Shown here piece by piece: positions 27,001-33,283 of a DNA stretch of 33,932 nucleotides (its first letter is position 1; each line of letters begins with the position of its first letter). The notes under the pieces were generated by a model. It had not been told where the DNA came from. It ran no database searches and saw nothing but the letters and a program-made list of their open reading frames with translations. This stretch comes from Chitinophaga pinensis (GTDB lineage Bacteria > Bacteroidota > Bacteroidia > UBA4408), in assembly GCA_945872355.1 (NCBI GenBank), contig CAMBZU010000037.1, forward strand, positions 1 to 33,932, given 5' to 3'. The translations under genes and the position numbers were made by a program.

Positions 27001-28797
27001 ACTAGTTGCTCTCAAAGCCAATCTAACATTCGAATTTCCGGCATAGGCTGAAAGACAAGCGGTATAGTCTTGCCAAAACATTGTGCCTGCTGCAGCATTG
27101 TATCTGCTGCAAACTGGAGCGCCTGAAACAAATGCCCATGTGTTTCCACCATCTAAAGATACTTCGAAACGAATTCTATCATTAGCAAAGAAAGCATTGT
27201 TATCTTGTGCCATGCTAATTGTTATTACTGGCGAAGTAAGGCCAGAAAAATCCATACAAGGTAATATCAATCTGGCTTCTTTGCCAGCTACATAATCATA
27301 ACTTGCAAAAATTGCATAACCATTATTTACTGTATTTAAACTAGGCGGTGCAATAAATCCAGGAACAAAACTGGTTCCAAAGAGTATTGACCAATTGTCA
27401 GTTGTATTTGGGGCAATAGCTTGTGTGAGATAGGCAGGGTTTGGCGAAGATGCAAAGGTTTCATTGTAAGGAAAACTAGTATTTCTTGCTATTAAGCGGC
27501 TAATACTTGCCAATGAATTATTTAAGGCATTGCCATCACTAAGAGTAGCATGAGAACAAGAAAAATTATATGTTCCATTTGCGCTCATATTTATTGTGGG
27601 CGAACAGTTTACATTAAGTGTTCCGTTGATAGCCAGAGTGCCAGTATTTATAATGGTAGTTAAGGTTGTAGTTATTTCACCAGTAATGTTTACAGTAACT
27701 GTGGTTGGGTTTAAAACAAAATTATGTATTGCACTTCCCTCGTTTTTTAATTGAACACTCACTGTTTCAGAGGCATTGCCGCATCCAACACCAGGATTTA
27801 AAAAAGCGTTAACACTTATGTCGATAGCAGATGGTGCAATCGTTGACCATTTATATGTTCGTCCATTAGCAGGTGGGGTGATTGTGGATCCAACCGGACA
27901 GCTAGCGCTAGCAGCCACTCCATCTACACTTGAATTCCAATCATTTCCAGAACCAGCATTCACCAATCTATTATTATAATCACTGTTTGAATTGCCTCTG
28001 AGGCCTATTTGGGGGCCGGGAGTGAGCGTTCCAGTTGCATTTGCAAAAGAACAATCACCATATACTATCTCAATTGAGTTGTCAATTTCATTTAATCTTA
28101 ATTGGAAATTATACCTTTGGTTATTGATACCAAATCCTCTTGCATTTTTCCATTGAACCACTAAAGTTCTATTTGGGGAAGTGCCAATTGTTTGGTAGCT
28201 AATTTCACTTGTATATTGGGTGCAAATGGCACCTGTTGTGGCAAGTGTTGCGCTTGCAGACATAACCAAACTAGTTGCAGTTTTAGATAGCACTGTAGTT
28301 CCAGCTGGAATTCCTGTTCCATAAATTCTTGAGCCAATTTGTATTCCGCCTGTTTGAGCAATTGATGAAACCGTTGCAGACCCGCTTGCAATATTGCCGT
28401 TAAATGTATGTGTTCCAATTAAATTTCTGCCAAAAGCAGCTATCACATTATTTGTTCCACTTACACTAGAAATAGGTGTTGTTACTTGAGTAACGCTATT
28501 TCCCAAAGCAATAAAGCCATCGGCACAAATACTAAAAGTAGTATACGATGTGCTATTGTAACTGAATGTAAAGCCAATTGGAATTGAATTTATGGTATTG
28601 GCATCCCAAGCAGTTTGTGTAATTTCATCTGATGCAACAGCAACGGTACCAGAAACTATTGGAGTATATGTACCCACTGAGCTTGTGAAAGAATAATTAG
28701 GAAATGCCACTTGTGCATTCACAGAAATTGAAAGTAAAAATAAAGAAATAATTGAGCCGATTAGGCAATTAAACTTGATGGATAAAAACTTATTCAT
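21100..28797 (-). CDS. Giant modular T9SS-secreted surface protein
   Basis: 2565 residues from ATG 28797, chosen because a full SD stands 4 bases before it and the signal peptide (MNKFLSIKFNCLIGSIISLF, then LLSISVNA) begins there. Modules: N-terminal beta domain (about 30-320) with an inserted hairpin (about 133-190); CARDB-like region (about 322-431); a jelly-roll-like segment (about 440-613); fibronectin III (about 615-700); six tandem DDVWYKF repeats (about 710-1535); a GEVED domain (about 1626-1773); a long region with GNWIGTTNDWCLPSNW; a PKD domain with SFSWDFGDGTT (about 2400-2470); and a C-terminal type A sorting domain (about 2487-2565, ending NYLLKITTKQQIFTQKLNIV). Family knowledge says such proteins cross the outer membrane by T9SS and lose the tail at the surface. 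No catalytic motif is seen; adhesion is an inference. It overlaps the upstream gene by 8 bases. Confidence 0.93.
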   Translation of the reverse strand: MNKFLSIKFNCLIGSIISLFLLSISVNAQVAFPNYSFTSSVGTYTPIVSGTVAVASDEITQTAWDANTINSIPIGFTFSYNSTSYTTFSICADGFIALGNSVTQVTTPISSVSGTNNVIAAFGRNLIGTHTFNGNIASGSATVSSIAQTGGIQIGSRIYGTGIPAGTTVLSKTATSLVMSASATLATTGAICTQYTSEISYQTIGTSPNRTLVVQWKNARGFGINNQRYNFQLRLNEIDNSIEIVYGDCSFANATGTLTPGPQIGLRGNSNSDYNNRLVNAGSGNDWNSSVDGVAASASCPVGSTITPPANGRTYKWSTIAPSAIDISVNAFLNPGVGCGNASETVSVQLKNEGSAIHNFVLNPTTVTVNITGEITTTLTTIINTGTLAINGTLNVNCSPTINMSANGTYNFSCSHATLSDGNALNNSLASISRLIARNTSFPYNETFASSPNPAYLTQAIAPNTTDNWSILFGTSFVPGFIAPPSLNTVNNGYAIFASYDYVAGKEARLILPCMDFSGLTSPVITISMAQDNNAFFANDRIRFEVSLDGGNTWAFVSGAPVCSRYNAAAGTMFWQDYTACLSAYAGNSNVRLALRATSENGFDMAIDQVTVENACPTVNTLTATAVGFSTATLNWNTIGCNSSGFDVEYGPSPAGPYTALNLGLVNTINLTGLTASTAYHFRVRTICSGPLSPWSAFQPFATLAPPPVNDGCPGSTILPTLSCSFTAGTTVNATSSGAPAPSCGGNPDDDVWYTFIAPSTNVSITAQATSGIDIVLACYQDNSCVAPALVNCVDNTLAAGTETLNVTSLTTGNTYRIRIYDKNTASYGTFNICVSYIPNPPLNDNCAGAISLTPGVSCVNTSGTVENATLSTPATACGGNANDDVWYKFTATSNAVDITGVGSIGMDMVIELNSGGCASLSNLACANLSGSGGTEVISQGGLTIGNTYLIRVYDYAAGYPSNANFDICVVNQVVLYPPPANDLCANAISISSNSSCVVTSGSTLGASNSGLAGNLCGGFVANPDDDVWYSFVANSSAHNIIVTPQAPLNVVLELRTAACNGALIQCVDGAGIGGAENLSLQGLSIGTTYRIRIYGRGVGYATQGNFDICIVDGVVTPGPANDNCAGAITIIPSGSPVCSSPSAGTVLNATQSSPSTICFGTNNDDVWYKFVAAQAVHNVVVSGSAQFDAIIEAFNGACGASGFACEDNTGDGGTETLSLTGLSIGATYYVRVFDVSAVAPSTLTFTICVTSPVIPSPPINDNCAGAISLSTGNSCSPYLQNVAGATLSPQSTPICGGNLNDDVWYKFTAAQTSSIVQATGQGIYDMAITAYSGSCVTTTFVDCINNTGAGQTETLVLNGLTIGQTYFLRIYDFAAGVPSNANISICVVNVIPPPVPTNDICDDAIPLNCGDIAYGQNSNGGTSSGDPVATCGAMTTAGINGIWYRTTGNGDFLRVSTCNGTTFNTKVAVYSGSCGTLSCVGSNDDFSGCGSGVQSQVSWQSVSGTDYFILVGGLGGVQGVFQLKLECFPCLSPTVAGTIAVSPTPSTSTVNDSYTLNLIGNTGDVILWEFSLNNFATVSSTETSDGNNDLTVIDRINGNLYVRAKIQNGPGCLVQTTPIITITPRCASSIANSPSVINHYITNIQFNTINNNSTYDSNGDNYQNFQVINTTVQKGLSYQLKIKSFGTALLGRVAWIDLNGDNDFADAGENILLPQAPIAGTSNHIITIPCTGINGIVRLRVMVTDITPSANPCDIVGYNSGEIEEYALNIGGTGYGNWIGTTNDWCLPSNWACNTVPNGSIDVNIPIGSAQISLNCNATCRNINFQTAPPYFIANGINTNGFKLNVKGNWSVTGSVNANVTIIDPSITPGSVEFNSTLGAQTLTGKSTFNNLTINNALGAVTLNNNTNVSGVLSTMNGTLVSNGNLTLRSVAGKTALVNPLAGNISGDVIVERKIGPASGYHYLSAPVSGAFVNNTISGWRDDFTINAAIDGQIFTPGNIYNQLATVWEYNETDLNPDPNYGWIGATSAADPITPLKGFACVIPANSTVDLKGPLNNGGIPGGYNLTKVTDGLNLIGNPYPSPISWNALQAQNNTILSSSGYKAFVTTGGYGGSYGTWDGAVGTSGVTDVIASSQGIFATATNSGLINTTNTIRNTSYADLNPNFYASSSVLDLLRMEVQGNGFANEMAVYFDPTANDSYEVNRDASILFSPYPGVPNIFTVVDSYLLSINVMGELNIDKTVQLGVKIQTAGSYDLVATDMTSFPPSVIVYLEDTLTGIFTNLRNQPSYTVTLPVGTINSRFVLHFKPAITFSSSDETCNGNNGSVTINYPSAQTCDIRVKDINGNLIDSLNGVNGIQTIGNLIAGNYVAEMVLGIAPDLYYTSDYFTISGGNNVTATLTSNLTAVDIYNNATVTFIASAQGATSFSWDFGDGTTIVNGPTNVSHNFTQVGNYNVTFIASNGICADTISTLIEVINTSGINSLNNNGIKVINDAEKITIMFEHHQGIGSIEVYNLIGERVFFQEQVNLKGSKEINMGLAAAGNYLLKITTKQQIFTQKLNIVGH
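24195..26670 (-). repeat. Six tandem protein repeats of about 140 residues in the giant gene
   Basis: Repeats start near 26670, 26270, 25860, 25437, 25020 and 24600 (minus strand), with a period of about 400-425 bases. Each opens with a block like NDNCAGAI, then a Cys and DDVWYKF, and closes with G-TYxIRVYD and F-ICV. The fifth keeps DDVWYKFTAAQT, while the sixth is divergent (GINGIWYRTTG). At DNA level the DDVWYKF blocks share runs of near identity, suggesting duplication, but the copies have drifted elsewhere. The fold resembles pre-peptidase C-terminal or similar carbohydrate/protein-binding beta sandwiches; this is a guess from pattern. Confidence 0.85.
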
Positions 28798-29173
28798 GTT
28801 TACCTCCTTTGTAATTAATCGAAGCAAGTTCTCTGCTGTGTTCCATTTCAATTAATATTTCGGCGAGTTCATTAAATTGGTTTGCTGAAATTAGATCTCT
28901 AATTGATTTTTCAAGTTGCTTTAGGATTGATGGATTTTTTTCAATCCATACATTCATTTCGCTTTTAAAAAGGCTTAAATCAACCCCATTTTCATTTATA
29001 ATTACAAGTGGTAATTGTTTAAGTAATTTTTGCTCAGGCTTAATTTTAGCTGGCATTTCAGATTGATTTTGATAGGTTGGAACCAGTATTGCATCTGATT
29101 GGGCTTTGACTTGATTTGTCAATCCCAAAAAGCCTAGTAAAGCGGTGAGCAGGCTAGTAGTGATTTGTTTCAT
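28790..29173 (-). CDS. Small exported protein coupled to the giant surface protein
   Basis: 127 residues, no family recognised. A signal peptide is clear (MKQITTSLLTALLGFLGLTN, then QVKAQ, cleavage near 25). The mature 100 residues are charged and partly helical: KIKPEQKLLKQLPLVIINEN, GVDLSLFKSEMNVWIEKNPS, LKQLEKSIRDLISANQF and ELAEILIEMEHSRELAS. There are no cysteines and no sorting domain, so it probably stays in the periplasm. Its last codons encode the SD of the giant gene and the stop overlaps that start, so the two are translated together. On the minus strand a TATTTTTG -7 element at 29235-29242 may drive both. A helper or partner of the giant protein is a fair inference, nothing more. 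Confidence 0.75.
   Translation of the reverse strand: MKQITTSLLTALLGFLGLTNQVKAQSDAILVPTYQNQSEMPAKIKPEQKLLKQLPLVIINENGVDLSLFKSEMNVWIEKNPSILKQLEKSIRDLISANQFNELAEILIEMEHSRELASINYKGGKHE
28802..28810 (-). promoter_or_regulatory. Full-length Shine-Dalgarno before the giant gene
   Basis: AAAGGAGGT on the minus strand, 4 bases before ATG 28797, is a near-complete complement of the 16S anti-SD. It lies inside the last codons of the upstream gene. Strong SDs are uncommon in this phylum, so it decides the start and suggests coupled translation. Confidence 0.85.
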
Positions 29174-29234
29174 TGCGCAGAAATTTATATTAATGATTTA
29201 TTTATTTCGTATTTTTTAGTTAATCAATTGTCAT

Positions 29235-29242
29235 CAAAAATA
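29235..29242 (-). promoter_or_regulatory. Candidate -7 element of the small protein/giant gene operon
   Basis: TATTTTTG on the minus strand is a full TAnnTTTG match about 60 bases before the ATG at 29173. No TTTG lies 19 bases further upstream. It shares a 310-base divergent gap with the glycosyltransferase gene; beyond the two -7 elements I see nothing in that gap. Confidence 0.4.
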
Positions 29243-29458
29243 AAAACTTGAATTGTGTTTTATATTTCATTTTGATGGCGAATTTATAATTACATGTAGT
29301 TTAAAACGTTTGTTATGGTGTTATGTTTCATGAAAAGCACTTTTGTATAGATATGTTTATGGAAATTGTATACAAGTATACTTAAAATTAGCGACTAATT
29401 TAATTGACAAATAATTTTTAACATTTAATTAATATCACAGGAATTTGAATTCAAAAGT

Positions 29459-29466
29459 TATATTTG
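29459..29466 (+). promoter_or_regulatory. Candidate -7 element of the GT-C glycosyltransferase gene
   Basis: TATATTTG fully matches TAnnTTTG, 17 bases before the GTG start, giving a leader of about 11 bases. A TTTG occurs at 29444-29447, but at a spacing of 11 rather than 19, so the -33 box is unclear. Confidence 0.45.
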
Positions 29467-29483
29467 CATAAATCAATTTTATA

Positions 29484-31454
29484 GTGAAGATTTTAAATTC
29501 TAAAACTTGGCTTTTAACGCTGGTAATGTCATTCGCTGCAGTGTTAAGGCTTTATGGTTATTACAGCTGGTCACTCACAAATGATGAATTAAGTGCATTG
29601 CTAGGATATAGTTATGGAAGTTTGTATAATAATGTTTTTGTATACGTGCAAAATGACTTTCACCCTGCAGGAACGCAGATTATCATATGGTTTTGGTGTA
29701 AAATTTTTGGAACTTCAGTTGCTGCCTTGCGATTGCCTTTCGTAATAATGGGGATTCTTTCTGTTTACATGACCTATTTAACTTCTAGAAAGTGGTTTAA
29801 TTACTATGCTGCTGTGCTTATTTCAGCCACATTGGCCGTTTCACAGTTTGCTATTTTGTATAGTCAGTTAGCTCGGCCATATAGCACAGGCTTGTTTTTT
29901 GTGCTTTTAACAGTCCACGGCTGGAACGGCTTTGTTTTTCTGCAAAAGAATCAAAAACCTAAATTTTTAAGTTTAATTTTCTTTGTATCAGGAATGATAT
30001 TAAGCATGTATAATCATTATTTTAGTTTTTTAATGGTGGCCATTATAGGGTTATCGGGCTTGTTTTTGGTTTCTAAATTAAACAGAAAGATGTACCTGTT
30101 TTGTGGGGCTACCGCAGTAATATTGTTTTTGCCTCATTTAAAAATAACTATTCAACAATTTTCGGCAGGAGGCTTGGGTTGGTTAGCGCCACCAGATAGT
30201 AGCTATTTTCAAATGTATACTAAATACATGTTTAATAACTCTAAATGGTATTTGCTATTTATATTGCTATTTGCGCTCATTGCCGCAATTAAATTGCCCT
30301 ACAAGATGCCCGAAAACAAAATGAAGTGGGTTGCTTTAATTTGGTTTTTAATACCTCTGCTTACAGCCTATTTTTATAGTATTTATGTTTCACCAGTTTT
30401 ACAACATAGCATTCTTATTTTTTCTTATCCCTTTTTTCTATTTTTTCTTTTTTCTATTACGCCAATTAATCAAAAATCTGTTTTTGTTCTCGTTCCAGCT
30501 ATATTAGTTGTTGGTTCAATACAGCTATTTGCGATCAACAAATTTAATGGAAGTAATGAGTTTGCTCGATTTAAGGAAATTGCTGAACATATAAATAGCG
30601 CAGACAGAAAATATGGCGCTTCAAACATTACCAGGGCTATCAATATTACCGATTCTTCATACATTGGTTATTATCTCTCAAAACTAGGTAATAAAAGTAA
30701 GTTTGAGTTTTACCATAATGCTGGTAGAGCGGAATTAACTGAAGTAATTAATGTAGTTCGAAAATCGAATACACCTTATTTTATGTATTCATGGACTAAT
30801 TCTGACTGTCCGCCCGAAATAAATCAAATCATTCAAGATAAATATCCATATTTAATTGAAAAGGTACAATATTTTAATTCAGAATACTACTTATATAGCA
30901 GAAACTCTCTTGATTCCATAAGGCAAATTAAGGTTGTAGATAAAGTGTTTTGTCAGAACTATGAGGTTGAACAAAAGCATTTTACAAATCCAATTATTTT
31001 CTCGAAAGATAGCAGTGGTGTAGTGAATACATTTGAGACAATGAATGAAAAAATTGAATACAGCTCAACATTTTCATTGCCCTTAAATGAAATTACAAAT
31101 AATACTTCAAATATTATTCATGCGCGTGTATCTCTAAAAACTCAAAGTAATGATGCAGATGCTGCATTGGTTTTTAGTATAAATCATGGCGCAGAGAATT
31201 ATTTTTGGACTAGTTTAAATTTAAAGTCCTTTATCACTAAAATAGATGATTGGAATTGCTGCTATTATGCTGTTAGGTTGCCTATTTTAAAATCACCTGA
31301 CGATAAAATTACCGTATATGTCCTAAATCTTTACAAAAAAAATATTCAAATTGATAATTTTGAGGTGAAGGTAGAGCAGGGAAACCCAATTTTATATGGC
31401 CCTAGGGAAGATCGCTATATTTTTAATAAAACAAGCAATGAGCCCTCAAATTAA
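29484..31454 (+). CDS. GT-C (GT39/ArnT-like) membrane glycosyltransferase
   Basis: 656 residues starting at GTG. About ten hydrophobic helices fill residues 8-360. The first extracytoplasmic loop carries the acidic pair of GT39/ArnT enzymes (TNDELSALLGYSYG, Asp34 and Glu35), followed by NDFHPAGTQIIIWF (Asp58, His60) and, later, SQLARPYSTG, all hallmarks of the PMT superfamily. These enzymes transfer a sugar from a polyprenyl-phosphate donor to lipid or protein on the periplasmic side. From about 365 to the end there is a soluble region of nearly 290 residues with no family I recognise, ending in a beta-rich part (HARVSLKTQSNDADAALVFS). No glycan cluster surrounds the gene, so donor and acceptor are unknown. 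The stop overlaps that of the Hsp15-like gene. Confidence 0.82.
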   Translation: MKILNSKTWLLTLVMSFAAVLRLYGYYSWSLTNDELSALLGYSYGSLYNNVFVYVQNDFHPAGTQIIIWFWCKIFGTSVAALRLPFVIMGILSVYMTYLTSRKWFNYYAAVLISATLAVSQFAILYSQLARPYSTGLFFVLLTVHGWNGFVFLQKNQKPKFLSLIFFVSGMILSMYNHYFSFLMVAIIGLSGLFLVSKLNRKMYLFCGATAVILFLPHLKITIQQFSAGGLGWLAPPDSSYFQMYTKYMFNNSKWYLLFILLFALIAAIKLPYKMPENKMKWVALIWFLIPLLTAYFYSIYVSPVLQHSILIFSYPFFLFFLFSITPINQKSVFVLVPAILVVGSIQLFAINKFNGSNEFARFKEIAEHINSADRKYGASNITRAINITDSSYIGYYLSKLGNKSKFEFYHNAGRAELTEVINVVRKSNTPYFMYSWTNSDCPPEINQIIQDKYPYLIEKVQYFNSEYYLYSRNSLDSIRQIKVVDKVFCQNYEVEQKHFTNPIIFSKDSSGVVNTFETMNEKIEYSSTFSLPLNEITNNTSNIIHARVSLKTQSNDADAALVFSINHGAENYFWTSLNLKSFITKIDDWNCCYYAVRLPILKSPDDKITVYVLNLYKKNIQIDNFEVKVEQGNPILYGPREDRYIFNKTSNEPSN

Positions 31455-31852
31455 ATATCTCCTCTTAATTCTGTAATTTTTCTTCTGTCTTTTTTTGTTG
31501 GTCTAGCTTGTTTATTCCCTTTTTTTCCGCTTGGAAAGTAGAATGCACTCACTAGCTTTTGTTTTTCTTTCTCTTCTTCGGGCGTAATATCATTGTAACA
31601 TTCAATGGCTAGGGGAGCAGCCACACGTTTTTCAATTATTTTAACCGTTTGAATAACGCTGCGTTTTCCTTCAATTCTAATACTGAATATTTCTCCAGTT
31701 TTTACAATTTTTGAAGCTTTAACAGGATTTTCTTGGTCAAGTTTTACTTTGCCTTCGTTGCAGGCTGCCGCTGCAAGAGACCTGGTTTTAAAAAGCCTTA
31801 TGGCCCATAAATATTTATCAATTCTAACTTTAGTAACTTCTATTGAATGCAT
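31451..31852 (-). CDS. hslR: Hsp15-like S4-domain RNA-binding protein
   Basis: 133 residues. An S4 RNA-binding domain occupies about 6-70: VRIDKYLWAIRLFKTRSLAA, ACNEGKVKLDQENPVKASKI and VKTGEIFSIRIEG, with a basic tail (KKGNKQARPTKKDRRKITEL) typical of Hsp15. In E. coli Hsp15 binds free 50S subunits that still carry nascent-chain tRNA, helping recycle stalled complexes. The ending of DRRKITELRGDI matches the family. It stands alone on the minus strand, tail to tail with the glycosyltransferase, and diverges from the dehydrogenase gene by 131 bases. The symbol is by similarity. Confidence 0.88.
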   Translation of the reverse strand: MHSIEVTKVRIDKYLWAIRLFKTRSLAAAACNEGKVKLDQENPVKASKIVKTGEIFSIRIEGKRSVIQTVKIIEKRVAAPLAIECYNDITPEEEKEKQKLVSAFYFPSGKKGNKQARPTKKDRRKITELRGDI

Positions 31853-31927
31853 TAATAAATTTAATAAATGTATTTTCGGTTATTGATTTACTGCTTTTTT
31901 TAGCACAAAACATATCAGAACTATTAC

Positions 31928-31935
31928 TAATTTTG
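31928..31935 (+). promoter_or_regulatory. Candidate -7 element of the saccharopine-dehydrogenase-like gene
   Basis: TAATTTTG matches TAnnTTTG fully and is followed by CGAC, giving a leader of about 43 bases to ATG 31984. The -33 box is not clear. Confidence 0.4.
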
Positions 31936-31983
31936 CGACTTAAGTAATAATTAGGATAGCATCATTGAACAAATATAGGAATT

Positions 31984-33183
31984 ATGAAGATTGGTATTTT
32001 AAAAGAAGGCAAAGTTTCGGCAGATAAGAGAGTTCCATTTACGCCAGCGCAATGCAAAATGATTGAAGAGAGTTTTTCTGGAACAAAAGTTTTTGTGCAA
32101 AAAAGCGACACAAGAAGTTATTCAAATGAGGAGTATCAAAAAGAAGGCTTTGTATTGGTTGACAATGTTGATGATTGTGATATTTTATTTGGCGTTAAAG
32201 AAGTGCCAGCTGAGCTTTTAATTGCGGGTAAGCAGTATATGTTTTTTTCTCATACAATTAAAAAGCAACCCCACAATAAGAAATTGATTCAGGAGATTAT
32301 CAAGAAAAAAATTCAACTTATAGATTACGAATGTCTTGTTGATGCTGATTATAATAGAATTATAGGTTTTGGTCATTATGCTGGTATAGTTGGAACCTAT
32401 AATGGGTTAATGGGTTATGGTTTAAAATATAATTTATACGACATTAAGCCGGCGCATTTGTGCAGAGACAAGCGTGAAATGATGATTGAATTGCAAAAAA
32501 TTAGATTGCCGAATGTTAAAATAATTGTAACAGGCAACGGACGTGTAGCCAATGGTGCTGTAGAATTATTAGGTGCGATGCAAATTAGAAGAGTAACTCC
32601 TTTTGAGTTTGTAAAATACTCTTTTAGAGAACCTACCTATGTACAATTGCATAGCAACAACTACAATGAGGCCATGGATGGATCAGGTTGGAATTTACAA
32701 AGTTTTTATAAGCATCCAGAGAAATTTAGATCAACTTTTAGCAAGTTTACAAAAGCTTGCGATTTACTATTGCATTGTAGTTATTGGAACCCAGCTGCGC
32801 CAAAGTTGTTTAGCAAAGAGGAAATGCGTGCTCATGATTTTCATATTAGCGTAATTGCAGATATTACTTGTGATATCGATGGTTCTATTCCTTCTACTAG
32901 TAAATCGACAACAATCGAAAATAAGTTTTTTGGGTATAATCCAATGAGCGAAGAAATTGCTGAGCCTTTTGATAATAGCACCATTACAGTAATGTCTGTA
33001 GATAATTTACCATGTGAATTGCCAAGAGATGCATCTGAAGACTTTGGAAAAGAGCTCATTGATAAAGTTTTGCCAGCTTTGTTGATAAATGATAATGAAG
33101 GAATTATAGAAAGAGCCACAATTGCAAAGGATGGGGCATTGAGTCCAAGATTTCAATATCTTTCAGATTATGCATTTCAATAA
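31984..33183 (+). CDS. Saccharopine dehydrogenase (LYS1-type)-like NAD(P)-dependent oxidoreductase
   Basis: 399 residues. The N-terminus (MKIGILKEGKVSADKRVPFT) is that of the alanine dehydrogenase/transhydrogenase fold shared by lysine-forming saccharopine dehydrogenases: VPFTP with the substrate-side Arg/Lys, YMFFSHTIKKQPHN (His/Lys pair) and LIDYECLVD. The nucleotide-binding loop is VTGNGRVANGAVELLGAM (about 181-198). FGYNPMSEEIAEPFDNSTIT and SVDNLPCELPRDAS near the end are typical of the family. The reaction could be saccharopine to lysine plus 2-oxoglutarate or the reverse, or another imino-acid reduction; the partner lysine-ketoglutarate reductase is not in view. It precedes a tryptophan catabolic gene by 100 bases on the same strand, which would fit amino-acid breakdown. 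Confidence 0.8.
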   Translation: MKIGILKEGKVSADKRVPFTPAQCKMIEESFSGTKVFVQKSDTRSYSNEEYQKEGFVLVDNVDDCDILFGVKEVPAELLIAGKQYMFFSHTIKKQPHNKKLIQEIIKKKIQLIDYECLVDADYNRIIGFGHYAGIVGTYNGLMGYGLKYNLYDIKPAHLCRDKREMMIELQKIRLPNVKIIVTGNGRVANGAVELLGAMQIRRVTPFEFVKYSFREPTYVQLHSNNYNEAMDGSGWNLQSFYKHPEKFRSTFSKFTKACDLLLHCSYWNPAAPKLFSKEEMRAHDFHISVIADITCDIDGSIPSTSKSTTIENKFFGYNPMSEEIAEPFDNSTITVMSVDNLPCELPRDASEDFGKELIDKVLPALLINDNEGIIERATIAKDGALSPRFQYLSDYAFQ

Positions 33184-33283
33184 AATAGTATAAAAATATT
33201 TTTAGATTTGTTTTGAAGCGAAACTTCAATAATGATTTTTCCTAAGAGTATCTAATTTGAGTTTAATTTAAATAATATTAATT

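Noticed and set aside
22994..27979. Open frames of 60-108 codons on the plus strand opposite the giant gene
   Set aside because: They mirror the repeat-rich, low-stop composition of the real gene, recur at the repeat period and have no start signals or recognisable domains.
28798..28851. Upstream ATG at 28851 as start of the giant protein
   Set aside because: It would add 18 residues before a perfect signal peptide and ignore the AAAGGAGGT placed 4 bases before ATG 28797.
33213..33229. Hairpin TTGAAG-loop-CTTCAA between the dehydrogenase and dioxygenase genes as a terminator
   Set aside because: The stem is only 6 bp and the T run is displaced, so it is too weak to call.
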